This document shows, piece after piece, positions 8,121 through 17,617 of a DNA stretch of 64,000 nucleotides; the first letter of the stretch is position 1; each line of letters begins with the position of its first letter. A model generated the notes under the pieces. The model did not search any database. It was not told the DNA's origin and saw only the letters and a list, made by a program, of their open reading frames with translations. Location of the stretch: positions 1 to 64,000 of the forward strand of contig JAGXFL010000003.1 in assembly GCA_024637295.1 (NCBI GenBank), read 5' to 3'. This DNA is from Sulfuricurvum sp. (lineage in GTDB: Bacteria; Campylobacterota; Campylobacteria; Campylobacterales; Sulfurimonadaceae). The translations under genes and the position numbers were made by a program.

Positions 8121-10628
8121 ATGAACATAACTGAAAATATTGAAGACCTCATCGAATCCAATGCCAGTGATTTTGAGATTTCAAAACTCTTTAAGACATT
8201 TATCAATGACTATAAAAGTTCATTAACCGATGTATTTGAGCGTAATCAAGGCAAAGACTTCTTGGTAACCCATACTCGGACACTGGACACCATTATCGTT
8301 CTTATGTACAAAACCGTATTACGTCGTATGTTTGGTAATTATCTCCCGATGCGTAGTAATATCCCTATCGCACTTATTGCACTTGGAAGCTATGGGAGAG
8401 AGCAATTATGCGTTCACAGTGATATCGACCTTATGATCGTCTATGAAAACGTTTCAGGCTATAACAGTTCAGCGATTATTGAGAAGTTTCTCTATCTTGC
8501 TTGGGACTCTGGACTAAAACTCGGGCACCGTGTTCATGAATCAAGTGATTTACTCAAAGCATCACGAGAAGACATCACGATAAAAACAGCTTTAATGGAG
8601 TCCCGTTTAATCATAGGTTCCCCATTTACATGGAATTCCGTCCAAAATCGCCTTACTCAAATTCGTCATGATGATCCAAAAACCTATGTATTGGCAAAAA
8701 TCGAAGAAGCAAATATACGCCGTACTAAATACCCGTTTTCGATGCAGCCTAATATCAAAGAAGGAATTGGTGGCTTGCGTGATTCTCAACTGCTCTATTG
8801 GATTGCCAAAACACTACACGGCGTGGGTACGCTCAAAGAACTAATCGGTGTTTTATTCGATGAAGAACAATACAGAGAATACCGCATAGCATTAGAACTG
8901 CTCTTCCGTGTTCGCAGCGCATTACACCTTCTAACCGGAAAACAGCAGGATCAATTGGTACTTGACTATATGCCAAGAATCGCCAAGATGCTTGGATTTA
9001 CCGATGAACGCCGTTTGATCACCAAACTTCTCGAATCGCAATGGCGCATCAATAATTTCACTCAAATTTACGTTAAAAAAATGGCGAGGGTCTATTTAAT
9101 CGATGGATCACAAATGACAAAACTGCGTACTGCCCGTATTCGTAAAGGCTTTTATGCCATGAATAATACACTCTATGCATCCTATAATCTGGTAACTCCA
9201 ACGATTGATTCCTTATTGGAAATACTCATCGCATTAGAGGATAAAGAATGGGAATTTGATTCAAGCGTACTGGCTCATTTTACTTATTGTGCTATTACCC
9301 ACCCGCTCAAAGCAAAAACACATGCCCTCCTACGCAAGCTTTTCGAACGCGATCATCTCTATATCATTCTTAAACTTTTTTACGATGCCGGAATACTTCA
9401 CCATCTTATCGGTGCTTTCAAAAAAGTTCTTCATCTGCCACAGTTTGACGGTTATCACCATTACCCGGTTGATTTTCACTCCATCAAATGCATTCAAGCA
9501 CTTGAATCCATCAATGATCCCCATGTCGAAAGCTTATATAAACCGTTGAGTCTTTCTGACAAACTTCTTCTAAAAGCAGTAATCTTACTGCATGATACAG
9601 GTAAAGGACGTAAACAAGATCACAGTGAAGTAGGGACAAAACTTATCATTCCTTTTGTAAAAAGCCTAAAACTACCACCGGCTCAATATGAGCGCGCGGC
9701 ACTTCTGGTACGCCATCATGTCACAATGAGCAATGTCGCCTATCGTGAGAATATCTATAATGAAAAAACACTCTATCAATTCATGTCCAAAATAAAAACA
9801 CCCGAAAACCTCAAGCTACTGTACATCCTTACCTATGCAGACATTAATGGTGTAGGACCTGGAACCTATACCAGTTTCGGTGCGAATTTATTGCATGAGC
9901 TTTATGAAGCATCCGTAGAGATATCATCACAAAATGCCCGGCTAACCGATGCTGTCAAACGGCAACATAAAGAGCGCAGACTAATGCAAGATCCTGAGTT
10001 TGGCCTTCTCTCTAAAACAGAACAAAAAAAATTGCTCTCTATTGAATCCAATTTTTTCTTTTTTAAACATACCCCAAGTGAAATTATCAATATTTCCAAA
10101 GAAGCCTTCGAATGTCAAACCTTTACCTATCAATTGAACATTGATGGAGGTCTAATAGTCCATATTTTTAGAAAAATTCCTCTCAACTTGGGATATCTCT
10201 TAGGTAAACTTAGCTATCTCGATGTTGCTTCTATGGATATATTTACCCTTTTTGATGGTATTAAATATTTCAAAATCGAGTTTTTACAACGTCCGAAAGA
10301 TGGAACCATGCAACAAATCGAGCTCATCGTAGAAGATGCGTTCGATATGTCTAAGAAGCTTGAACTGCCTAAGCCCATCATCAAACCAAAAGAGATTACT
10401 TTGGATTGCGAACATTCGATCAACTATGCGCAGCTCAATCTCAATACGGCTAATCAACGTGGATTACTGGCTTATTTTGTACAACTCTTTGACGAAGCGG
10501 ACATCAATATCGCTACTGCCAAGATTCACACCAATAAAAACATGGCACGAGACCATTTCTTAATCGAAAAACAAAACAGAATGTGCGATAATGCACGTCA
10601 AATTATTGCCAAATTGGTAGGAGAATAA
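8121..10628 (+). CDS. glnD: GlnD-family protein: [protein-PII] uridylyltransferase / uridylyl-removing enzyme
   Basis: An 835-residue protein with the full GlnD layout. The nucleotidyltransferase domain has GSYGRE (89-94) and SDIDL (100-104), supplying the two metal-binding Asp. An HD phosphohydrolase domain follows, with HDTGKGRKQDHS near residues 491-502. Two ACT-like domains lie at the C terminus (about 670-730 and 765-835). GlnD senses glutamine and modifies PII to set nitrogen assimilation. The length is slightly below the enterobacterial 890. Only 3 bp separate its stop from glmS, whose ribosome binding site lies inside the glnD 3' end, so the two are probably coupled. No PII gene is in the window; a broader GlnD-like sensor role cannot be excluded. 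Confidence 0.85.
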   Translation: MNITENIEDLIESNASDFEISKLFKTFINDYKSSLTDVFERNQGKDFLVTHTRTLDTIIVLMYKTVLRRMFGNYLPMRSNIPIALIALGSYGREQLCVHSDIDLMIVYENVSGYNSSAIIEKFLYLAWDSGLKLGHRVHESSDLLKASREDITIKTALMESRLIIGSPFTWNSVQNRLTQIRHDDPKTYVLAKIEEANIRRTKYPFSMQPNIKEGIGGLRDSQLLYWIAKTLHGVGTLKELIGVLFDEEQYREYRIALELLFRVRSALHLLTGKQQDQLVLDYMPRIAKMLGFTDERRLITKLLESQWRINNFTQIYVKKMARVYLIDGSQMTKLRTARIRKGFYAMNNTLYASYNLVTPTIDSLLEILIALEDKEWEFDSSVLAHFTYCAITHPLKAKTHALLRKLFERDHLYIILKLFYDAGILHHLIGAFKKVLHLPQFDGYHHYPVDFHSIKCIQALESINDPHVESLYKPLSLSDKLLLKAVILLHDTGKGRKQDHSEVGTKLIIPFVKSLKLPPAQYERAALLVRHHVTMSNVAYRENIYNEKTLYQFMSKIKTPENLKLLYILTYADINGVGPGTYTSFGANLLHELYEASVEISSQNARLTDAVKRQHKERRLMQDPEFGLLSKTEQKKLLSIESNFFFFKHTPSEIINISKEAFECQTFTYQLNIDGGLIVHIFRKIPLNLGYLLGKLSYLDVASMDIFTLFDGIKYFKIEFLQRPKDGTMQQIELIVEDAFDMSKKLELPKPIIKPKEITLDCEHSINYAQLNLNTANQRGLLAYFVQLFDEADINIATAKIHTNKNMARDHFLIEKQNRMCDNARQIIAKLVGE

Positions 10629-10631
10629 AAT

Positions 10632-12446
10632 ATGTGCGGAATCGTAGGATATGTTGGAAAAAAGCCTGTTAAACAAATCTTGATTGACGGGCTTCGCGAG
10701 TTAGAATATCGCGGCTACGATTCTGCCGGTATTGCCGTATTACAAAACCACCAATTTTCCCTTTTTAAAGCCGTTGGAAAGTTAATCAATCTCGAAGAAA
10801 AAGCTCATGCTTTTGAAACGAACGGTTTCTCGATAGGTATCGGGCATACACGTTGGGCCACCCACGGAAAACCAACAGAACTCAATGCTCATCCACATCT
10901 GGGTGAAAACTCGTATGTCGTCCATAACGGTATCATCGAAAACTATCAAGAGCTCAAGACCATGCTCTCAAACCACGGTGTTCAATTTTTAAGCCAAACC
11001 GATACCGAAGTCATCGTTCATCTATTTGAATATCATCTCAAGAGTGCTGCTACCCCTTTTGACGCATTTACACAAACACTGGCACAACTCTCAGGTGCTT
11101 ATGCCATCTTACTGGTCAACGCCTCAGTGAATGACACCATCTTTTTTGCAAAACACGGTTCACCTATGATCGTAGGCAGAAATGCAGAGGGTGAGACCCT
11201 TTTTGGTTCTTCGGATGCAGCCCTTATCGGTAAATGCCACGAAGTCATCTATCTTGAAGACGGGCACTACGGCTATGCGTCAAGTGATGGAATTTCACTC
11301 TTCGATGAAAAGCATGCATCTGTGAAACTTCATTTTGCCCCCTTAAGTGAAAACAAACTTTCTGCTCAAAAAGAGGGTTACCGCTTTTTTATGGAAAAAG
11401 AGATCTACGAGCAAAGTACTGTTTTATCTGATACCTTGCTTGGAAGATTGAGAGATGACAGTATCAATTTTGAGGAATTAAACCCCAAACTTTTTGAAGG
11501 GATCAATGAAATCAAGCTGTGTGCCTGTGGGACAAGCTACCATGCAGCCCTTAGTGCCAGCTATTTATTAGAACGTCATGCAAAAATCCGCACTTCCGTT
11601 GAGATCGCCAGTGAGTTTCGATACAGAGAGCCATTTTTAACCCCGGATACCCTTTTTATTGTCATCAGCCAAAGTGGAGAAACTGCCGACACTTTGGAAA
11701 GTCTCAAAATGGCTAAAAAATTCGGCCTTAAGACCATGGTCATCTGTAACGTAGACAACTCATCTATGGTCCGTTTAGCAGATGCCAGTATCCTCACGCG
11801 TGCCGGTATTGAAAAAGGGGTAGCTTCAACCAAAGCTTTTGCGACTCAAGTATGCGTACTGTGGATGCTCAGTCTTTTTCTAGCCACTGCACGTAAAACG
11901 CTTGAAGGCACAGAGATAAAACGCCAGATCCATCTTCTACGTGCCCTTCCCTCAACTGTAGCAGTCGATCCTGCATTGCACGAACAATTGCGTCGTCTTA
12001 GCAAACGCTACTTACATGGGCACGGATTTTTCTTTATTGGACGTGATGTATTTTTCCCTCTAGCCCTCGAGGGAGCTCTTAAACTCAAAGAGATCAGTTA
12101 CCTTCATGCAGAAGGTTATCCAAGCGGTGAGATGAAACATGGTCCTATTGCACTTGCCGATCCTGAACTTTTTACCATTGCCCTGCTCCCACAGCATAAA
12201 CTGTACGAAAAGACCAAAAGCAATATCGAAGAACTCAGTGCACGTGACTCAACCATTTGCTCTATCAGCCCCTTGGATTTTGATAAAGCTGATGATCATA
12301 TCCGTACGAAGATGAGTGAAGATTACATGCTCGAATTTTTTGAGATGATGGTTGTCTTGCAGCTTCTGTCGATGGAAATCGCTATCCGTTTAGGCAACGA
12401 TGTTGATATGCCACGAAATCTTGCTAAAAGTGTTACTGTAGAGTAA
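10632..12446 (+). CDS. glmS: Glutamine-fructose-6-phosphate aminotransferase (isomerizing)
   Basis: Makes glucosamine-6-phosphate from fructose-6-phosphate and glutamine, the first step to UDP-GlcNAc for peptidoglycan and LPS. At 604 residues it has the family length. The N-terminal class II amidotransferase begins MCGIVGY, so Cys2 becomes the catalytic N-terminal residue; RGYDSAG and GHTRWATHG follow. Two SIS sugar-isomerase domains start near residues 290 and 455 (CGTSYHA, SQSGETADT, EGYPSGEMKHGP). The C terminus ends KSVTVE with the conserved Lys. It lies 3 bp after glnD. No glmS ribozyme or sRNA target is recognisable. Confidence 0.97.
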   Translation: MCGIVGYVGKKPVKQILIDGLRELEYRGYDSAGIAVLQNHQFSLFKAVGKLINLEEKAHAFETNGFSIGIGHTRWATHGKPTELNAHPHLGENSYVVHNGIIENYQELKTMLSNHGVQFLSQTDTEVIVHLFEYHLKSAATPFDAFTQTLAQLSGAYAILLVNASVNDTIFFAKHGSPMIVGRNAEGETLFGSSDAALIGKCHEVIYLEDGHYGYASSDGISLFDEKHASVKLHFAPLSENKLSAQKEGYRFFMEKEIYEQSTVLSDTLLGRLRDDSINFEELNPKLFEGINEIKLCACGTSYHAALSASYLLERHAKIRTSVEIASEFRYREPFLTPDTLFIVISQSGETADTLESLKMAKKFGLKTMVICNVDNSSMVRLADASILTRAGIEKGVASTKAFATQVCVLWMLSLFLATARKTLEGTEIKRQIHLLRALPSTVAVDPALHEQLRRLSKRYLHGHGFFFIGRDVFFPLALEGALKLKEISYLHAEGYPSGEMKHGPIALADPELFTIALLPQHKLYEKTKSNIEELSARDSTICSISPLDFDKADDHIRTKMSEDYMLEFFEMMVVLQLLSMEIAIRLGNDVDMPRNLAKSVTVE

Positions 12447-12556
12447 CATTTTTATAAACGATCTCTTCTTTTAAATAATTTTAACCTTCATTTGGATAAC
12501 CTAATCTTTCTATTTTATATTATTTATATTTATGACAAACAAGGAACTCTTCACGC

Positions 12557-14398
12557 ATGAAAACCAATCACAAAATTCTTTTTATTGTTGCACTGATGCT
12601 TATTGGACTTGCAATAGCTACCATTACAAACGTCGCACTTAATTTTCGTGAATACGGCTATAGCAATGCAATAGAAAAGTCAAAAATGACTGCTGAAATT
12701 GTTCGAGACGGATTGACCGCACACATGGTAAATGGCGTTATGGATAAACGTCAATTTTTCCTTTCTAACATCGAGCAGTTGCAAGATGTCCAATCACTTT
12801 GGATAGTTCGCTCTGAAAACGTGATTGCGCAACATGGAATGGGGATAGCTAATGAGCGTCCTAGAGATGCGATAGATGCAAAAGTACTCAAAGAGGGTAT
12901 ATCAGCCCAAAAAATAACGGAAGACTCTCAAAAAGCAATACTACGTGTCACGATACCTTATGTAGCATCTGCAAATGACAGCCCTAACTGTCTAAGTTGT
13001 CATAACGCTAAAGAAGGAGAAGTCCTAGGTGCTATTAGTATGGAATTTAACATCAATGATGTACGTCAGACAGGGGCAATGACCATTGCAAAAATCTTTG
13101 GTATCAACCTCCTCTTTTTGATTGTTGCACTGTGGGTCACGAATCATTATTTCAAACCCTATATTCATCTCTTGGAAAATTTACAACAGGGGATAAAGCG
13201 CGCCCGTACAGGAGACTTTTCTTACCGTTTTCAAACAACTCTCAAAGATGCCGGTAGTGAAGTAGCCGAGCAAATGAATACCCTTTTTGAGAGAATGGAA
13301 AAAACTTTTGTAGGGATAAAACAAGATCTCAGTACTTTTATGTCTCGTTCCAATATCTCCTGCTCCGATCCTCTCGATACTACTGGAATCATTATCAAAG
13401 AACTTTCAGATGTCTACAAATTTAAAAAAACCATTGAACTGGACAACAGTAAAGAGGCGATCTATGATCGATTTATCTATGTCCTTAAAGAGCGATTTAA
13501 TTTCACCCATTTTGCCTTGTATGAAGTAGAAAAAAGAAGCAAAGAACGTAAGCTAATCTACATTACAGATCATAAAAGCTTCTGTCTCCCAACAGTGGAC
13601 CAAGATGCCAATGAGTGTCGTGCATATCGTACCAACAGCGATATTTATTCAACCGATTTTCCTAATGTATGCCAAAGTTGTTCCGCTGTTGAAGAAGAAT
13701 ATACTTGTATTCCTTTTAATATCAATGATGATCTTGCCCTCATCCTCTCATACTCGTCTCAAGATACTGCCGAGATTGAAGCACTTAACCACGCCCTTCC
13801 TAGTATCAAAAATTATTTTGAAGCAGCAAAAGCGGTGATAGAAAGTCGAACCCTTATGGATAAACTTCGAGATTCTTCACTACGCGATGGAGCAACACAC
13901 CTCTATAATCGCCGATTTCTAGAAGAGTTTATTGATAAAACAGCCCAACAAGCATTACGATCACATATCAATTACTCTATATTGATGATTGATATTGATT
14001 ATTTTAAAATGGTCAATGATACCTATGGGCACGATTCAGGGGACATTGTCATTAAAACATTGGCTGAAATCCTACAGCAAAGTGTCCGTAAAGCAGATCT
14101 TCCAATACGCTATGGCGGGGAAGAGTTTTTAGTTTTACTGCATCATACAGCACCTGAAGGCGCCCTTCAAGTGGCCGAAAAAATACGCACCACTTTTGCT
14201 GCTAAAAAATATCAGTTTGGAAACGATACCATTGAGAAAACTTTGAGTATAGGAATTTCCCATTTCCCTGGCGATGCTGATTCAATTTGGAAAGTGATTA
14301 AATTTGCTGATCTTGCGCTCTATGAGGCCAAACATACAGGGCGTAATCGCGTCGTAGAATTTGAACCAAGACTCTTTACTGGCGGAGATGCGTTCTAA
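12557..14398 (+). CDS. Membrane diguanylate cyclase with periplasmic haem-type (CxxCH) sensor domain
   Basis: A 613-residue sensor. TM1 spans about 7-28. The periplasmic domain (30-175) contains a c-type haem motif C145-L-S-C148-H149 followed by a G-x-(I/V)-L-G-x-I-S strand, resembling the Tll0287/DUF3365 haem-sensor family. TM2 is about 177-197, then a HAMP-like linker, a GAF-like domain (300-420) with Cys343, 354, 372, 375 and 384, and a GGDEF domain with DIDYFK, GGEEF and an RKAD I-site. It should make cyclic di-GMP in response to a redox or gas cue. The next gene, on the opposite strand, is a paralogue. Haem attachment and ligand are inferred. Confidence 0.88.
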   Translation: MKTNHKILFIVALMLIGLAIATITNVALNFREYGYSNAIEKSKMTAEIVRDGLTAHMVNGVMDKRQFFLSNIEQLQDVQSLWIVRSENVIAQHGMGIANERPRDAIDAKVLKEGISAQKITEDSQKAILRVTIPYVASANDSPNCLSCHNAKEGEVLGAISMEFNINDVRQTGAMTIAKIFGINLLFLIVALWVTNHYFKPYIHLLENLQQGIKRARTGDFSYRFQTTLKDAGSEVAEQMNTLFERMEKTFVGIKQDLSTFMSRSNISCSDPLDTTGIIIKELSDVYKFKKTIELDNSKEAIYDRFIYVLKERFNFTHFALYEVEKRSKERKLIYITDHKSFCLPTVDQDANECRAYRTNSDIYSTDFPNVCQSCSAVEEEYTCIPFNINDDLALILSYSSQDTAEIEALNHALPSIKNYFEAAKAVIESRTLMDKLRDSSLRDGATHLYNRRFLEEFIDKTAQQALRSHINYSILMIDIDYFKMVNDTYGHDSGDIVIKTLAEILQQSVRKADLPIRYGGEEFLVLLHHTAPEGALQVAEKIRTTFAAKKYQFGNDTIEKTLSIGISHFPGDADSIWKVIKFADLALYEAKHTGRNRVVEFEPRLFTGGDAF

Positions 14399-14415
14399 GC
14401 TTTAATACACTCCTA

Positions 14416-14433
14416 TGCGCTTCTTACAGCGCA
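14416..14433. terminator. Possible terminator hairpin between convergent cyclase genes
   Basis: A 6-bp stem TGCGCT / AGCGCA with a 6-base loop lies 18 bp after the plus-strand cyclase stop. It is followed 12 bases later by CTTTTTTTAT rather than by an immediate U-run. It could end the plus-strand transcript; support is modest. Confidence 0.4.
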
Positions 14434-14551
14434 CAATATTCCCACTTTTTTTATCTCTTATATTTATGTTTATTTCACTGTGTTTTTACCATGATTAAAA
14501 GACAAGGAGAAGAGTAACGAGGAGAAGATTCTAATCCCCCTCTGTAAATAC

Positions 14552-16357
14552 TTAATTAGATTCAAGCAGTCTTGTATGAAATTTAACGCTCAGGTTTCCA
14601 CCCTCACTTTTTGCCTCATTCATGGCCAAGCGAGCATATGCAACACACTGTGCTATGTCTTTATGTTGCTGAGGGAATATTGCTGTACCGATACGTACCG
14701 TTTTAATAAAGCCGCTTTCATTTGCTTTTAGTTTTTTATTTGCAAAAAGTGAGCGAATCTTTTCTCCGACATTATTGACATGCATAGGATCACAATCGTA
14801 GAGTAATACTACAAATTCATCCCCAGAGAGGCGAACAATCGTATCACTTTCCCGCAAGGAGTCCAAAAGTGTCTGCCCAATAATGCGTATTGTTTCATCC
14901 CCTACCTTTTCTCCAAATACCGTATTGATAGTTGTAAAATCATCTACGTTTATCATCATTACACCATAAGGAATTGCAGTACGCTTAGATTCTTTGACAA
15001 TCCTATACATCCGTTCAATTAAAAAATTCTTTGTATACAGTCCACTTAACGGATCAATACGCTGTAATTTTTGATTTTCTTCACTCAACTGATGATGTGC
15101 TATTTCTCCTCTTATGGCATGGAGCGTTTCATCCACAATGTGGGTATTTGCACGCACACTGTTAAGAGCGTTCTTTTTGTCACTTACCATCGATACTACA
15201 AATGTAGACCCGCTGTTGATTGAATAAGGGACACAAACGTATTGTTCATTAGGGATGATCATTTTAGGGCATATACCGTCAGGCTTAGAAGAATCGACGA
15301 TCTCCCCCGTACGTGCCGCTCTACACCCGCTTTGGGCATCGCATAAAATCGCCCTTTTTTCATACACGATCTTCGTTTCTTGCGATAATGGATTACAACT
15401 AATTAAATTGATGTCATCTATCTTAAATTGATCCGAAAAATGATAGGCAATATGCTCATACGCTTCATCGGTATTTGTATCACGACGAAGCGTCTGAGTA
15501 AAGAGATTCATATCATTAAGACGTCCACTCCCATCACGTAACGCTTGAAGCGGATCATCGGTAGTGTCAAGCTGAATGATCCCTGATAAATTGTCTTCGA
15601 TCGTTTTCACAGACGTTTGAAACTTATCCATCAGTGCATTCAAAGCTCTTGCATCGTGATCTTTACTCAATTCATCGGGTATACGGGCATTCAGATCCCC
15701 ATTATGGACATCACGTGCACATTTTCCCATTGCATCAAAACGATCAAAGTAAATCAATATTTGTTTATGAAGAAAATAAACCATTGCACCAAAAAGGATC
15801 AACAGTAAAACCGTACCAACAATAATGTTGCGATAACTCAATGCCTTCAAGTCATTGGTCTGCATCTCTATGGAAATAACCCCTAATGTATCGCCAGCTT
15901 TAACATCATGGCAGCTTAAGCAGTCAAGCTTCGTATTAGAGATAGCTTTATACGGAACAGAAACACGTACAGTTGCATCTTCAAAAATAGCCCCCTTGCT
16001 TTCAATAACCGATTCACCGCTTTCCAACACTGATTTATCAATACCGTCACGGGCATCTTCCGCAAAAGGACCTTTTCCGTATTGATGCGACACTTTTGAA
16101 GAACGTACCAACCATAATTGTTTCATATTTTGTAAAGAAGTGACCTGATTCATAAACGTGTCACGCTGATCCATGGTCCCTGATATCATATGGGCGGTAA
16201 GTCCTGCCTCAACAACTTTTGCAGTTGCCAGTGCTTGCGATTCGGCACTTTTCGCTGATGCATTACGTAGATCAACAAGAGTGTTGTAAAAAATTGCGGC
16301 AAATAAAAGTAATAAAGAAGAATAGAGTAGGAGAGAAATTTTAGTTTTTAACTTCAT
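14552..16357 (-). CDS. Membrane diguanylate cyclase with periplasmic haem-type (CxxCH) sensor domain, paralogue
   Basis: A 601-residue paralogue of the facing gene, convergent with it. TM1 is about 7-27. The periplasmic domain has C146-L-S-C149-H150 and the same G-D-T-L-G-V-I-S strand; TM2 is about 177-197. The cytoplasmic GAF-like domain keeps Cys345, 363 and 375 with exactly the spacing of Cys354, 372 and 384 in the paralogue. The GGDEF domain has NVDDFT, SGDEF (Ser for the first Gly) and an RESD I-site. The Ser variant occurs in some active cyclases, so activity is plausible but less certain. A hairpin at 16366-16384 overlaps the region that should hold its ribosome binding site. Confidence 0.87.
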   Translation of the reverse strand: MKLKTKISLLLYSSLLLLFAAIFYNTLVDLRNASAKSAESQALATAKVVEAGLTAHMISGTMDQRDTFMNQVTSLQNMKQLWLVRSSKVSHQYGKGPFAEDARDGIDKSVLESGESVIESKGAIFEDATVRVSVPYKAISNTKLDCLSCHDVKAGDTLGVISIEMQTNDLKALSYRNIIVGTVLLLILFGAMVYFLHKQILIYFDRFDAMGKCARDVHNGDLNARIPDELSKDHDARALNALMDKFQTSVKTIEDNLSGIIQLDTTDDPLQALRDGSGRLNDMNLFTQTLRRDTNTDEAYEHIAYHFSDQFKIDDINLISCNPLSQETKIVYEKRAILCDAQSGCRAARTGEIVDSSKPDGICPKMIIPNEQYVCVPYSINSGSTFVVSMVSDKKNALNSVRANTHIVDETLHAIRGEIAHHQLSEENQKLQRIDPLSGLYTKNFLIERMYRIVKESKRTAIPYGVMMINVDDFTTINTVFGEKVGDETIRIIGQTLLDSLRESDTIVRLSGDEFVVLLYDCDPMHVNNVGEKIRSLFANKKLKANESGFIKTVRIGTAIFPQQHKDIAQCVAYARLAMNEAKSEGGNLSVKFHTRLLESN

Positions 16358-16365
16358 AGATAATC

Positions 16366-16384
16366 ACCCTTCATAAAGAAGGGT
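16366..16384. other. Hairpin 9 bp upstream of the haem-type cyclase start
   Basis: A perfect 7-bp inverted repeat ACCCTTC / GAAGGGT with a 5-base loop sits between mrp and the downstream minus-strand cyclase. The GAAGGGTGA arm is the only Shine-Dalgarno-like sequence before the cyclase ATG, so the stem could mask it. It could equally be a weak mrp terminator, but no U-run follows. A TATAAT on the minus strand lies at 16387-16392, so a local start could trim the hairpin from the RNA. Confidence 0.5.
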
Positions 16385-16422
16385 AGATTATAAACGTTTT
16401 AAAATAAATTTTGGGTAAAAGC

Positions 16423-17598
16423 TTAGTGACAACCACAGCCCGTACCACAGCTGCCACCGCTTGAAGCCGGAGCTTCTTGTTTTGGAGCGGCAGCTGTTGA
16501 ACATGCAGATACGCCCGGTGGGGTATTTGGCTGAATCGCTTGATTATCAACGCCACCCTCTGCATTGATTTTTTCAATCGCTGCCCAAACATCTTCTGCC
16601 GCTTTCATGTAGCGTTTTGCTGTCTCAGATGTTGGTACACAATACGTCACCGGCTTACCTTCATCCCCACCTGTACGGATAGATGGCTCAATCGGGATTT
16701 GTGCCAAAATAGTGGTATCAAACTCCTTGGCCATCGCTTCGGATGTCCCTTTTCCGAAAATGTCATATTCAACACCCGTATCCGGAGCAATAAATCCAGA
16801 CATATTTTCAACAACACCCGCGATTGGAATGTGCAATTTTTTGAACATATCCAAACTTCGGCGTGAATCGTCAAGCGATACTTTTTGCGGTGTGGTTACC
16901 GTAATACCCACCGTAACCGGAACACCTTGTGCCAGTGTCAACTGCGCATCACCGGTGCCCGGAGGCATATCGATAACGAGACAATCCAAATCAGACCACA
17001 TAATATCGCGCAAGAACTGCTCGATGGCTTTCATGATCATCGCACCGCGCCAAATAAGAGATTGTCCCTCTTCCATCAATGAGCCCATAGACATCATCTC
17101 AATGCCATACGCCTTAATAGGAAGCACTTTGTTCCCGACAACCTCAGGTTTCATCCCCTCAACACCCAACATTCTTGGAATATTTGGTCCATAGATGTCC
17201 GCATCCAAAAGACCAACTTTTTTACCCTGCATAGCAAGTGCTACTGCAAGATTAACGGATGTAGTCGATTTGCCGACTCCACCCTTACCTGAACTTACCA
17301 TGATAAAGTTTTTCACTTGCGGTGCAAGATTTTTACCCTTCGAAGAGCTCTCTCTTGGCATTTTTGGTGCTTGAACATTTATAACAACACTTGAAGCTCC
17401 CGCGAGCTTAAGCTCATCCGTTGCTTCCGTCGTGATTTGATGAGCCACTTCCGGCGCACTTGAGGTAATATCAACCGTAACACTGACATTTTTTCCCTCG
17501 ATTTTGATCTCTTTTACAAATCCAAATGCAACGATATCTTTTGTAAACCCTGGATAGGTTACTTTTGATAAGGCTGATTTTACAATTTCTTCTGTCAT
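16423..17598 (-). CDS. mrp: Mrp/NBP35-family iron-sulfur cluster carrier ATPase
   Basis: A 391-residue protein with an N-terminal MIP18/DUF59 domain (about 1-85) and a ParA-like P-loop domain. The deviant Walker A is GKGGVGKSTTS, followed by DADIYGPNIPRM and DMPPGTGDAQLT. The family loads and transfers [4Fe-4S] clusters. The usual CxxC after ENMS is absent here (ENMSGFIAPDTG). Instead the protein ends in a Cys-rich tail, CGTGCGCH. AAGGAAAAAAAC provides its ribosome binding site. It lies 19 bp downstream of thiC, whose product is itself a [4Fe-4S] enzyme, which suits co-expression. Confidence 0.92.
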   Translation of the reverse strand: MTEEIVKSALSKVTYPGFTKDIVAFGFVKEIKIEGKNVSVTVDITSSAPEVAHQITTEATDELKLAGASSVVINVQAPKMPRESSSKGKNLAPQVKNFIMVSSGKGGVGKSTTSVNLAVALAMQGKKVGLLDADIYGPNIPRMLGVEGMKPEVVGNKVLPIKAYGIEMMSMGSLMEEGQSLIWRGAMIMKAIEQFLRDIMWSDLDCLVIDMPPGTGDAQLTLAQGVPVTVGITVTTPQKVSLDDSRRSLDMFKKLHIPIAGVVENMSGFIAPDTGVEYDIFGKGTSEAMAKEFDTTILAQIPIEPSIRTGGDEGKPVTYCVPTSETAKRYMKAAEDVWAAIEKINAEGGVDNQAIQPNTPPGVSACSTAAAPKQEAPASSGGSCGTGCGCH

Positions 17599-17617
17599 GT
17601 TTTTTTCCTTAAATATT

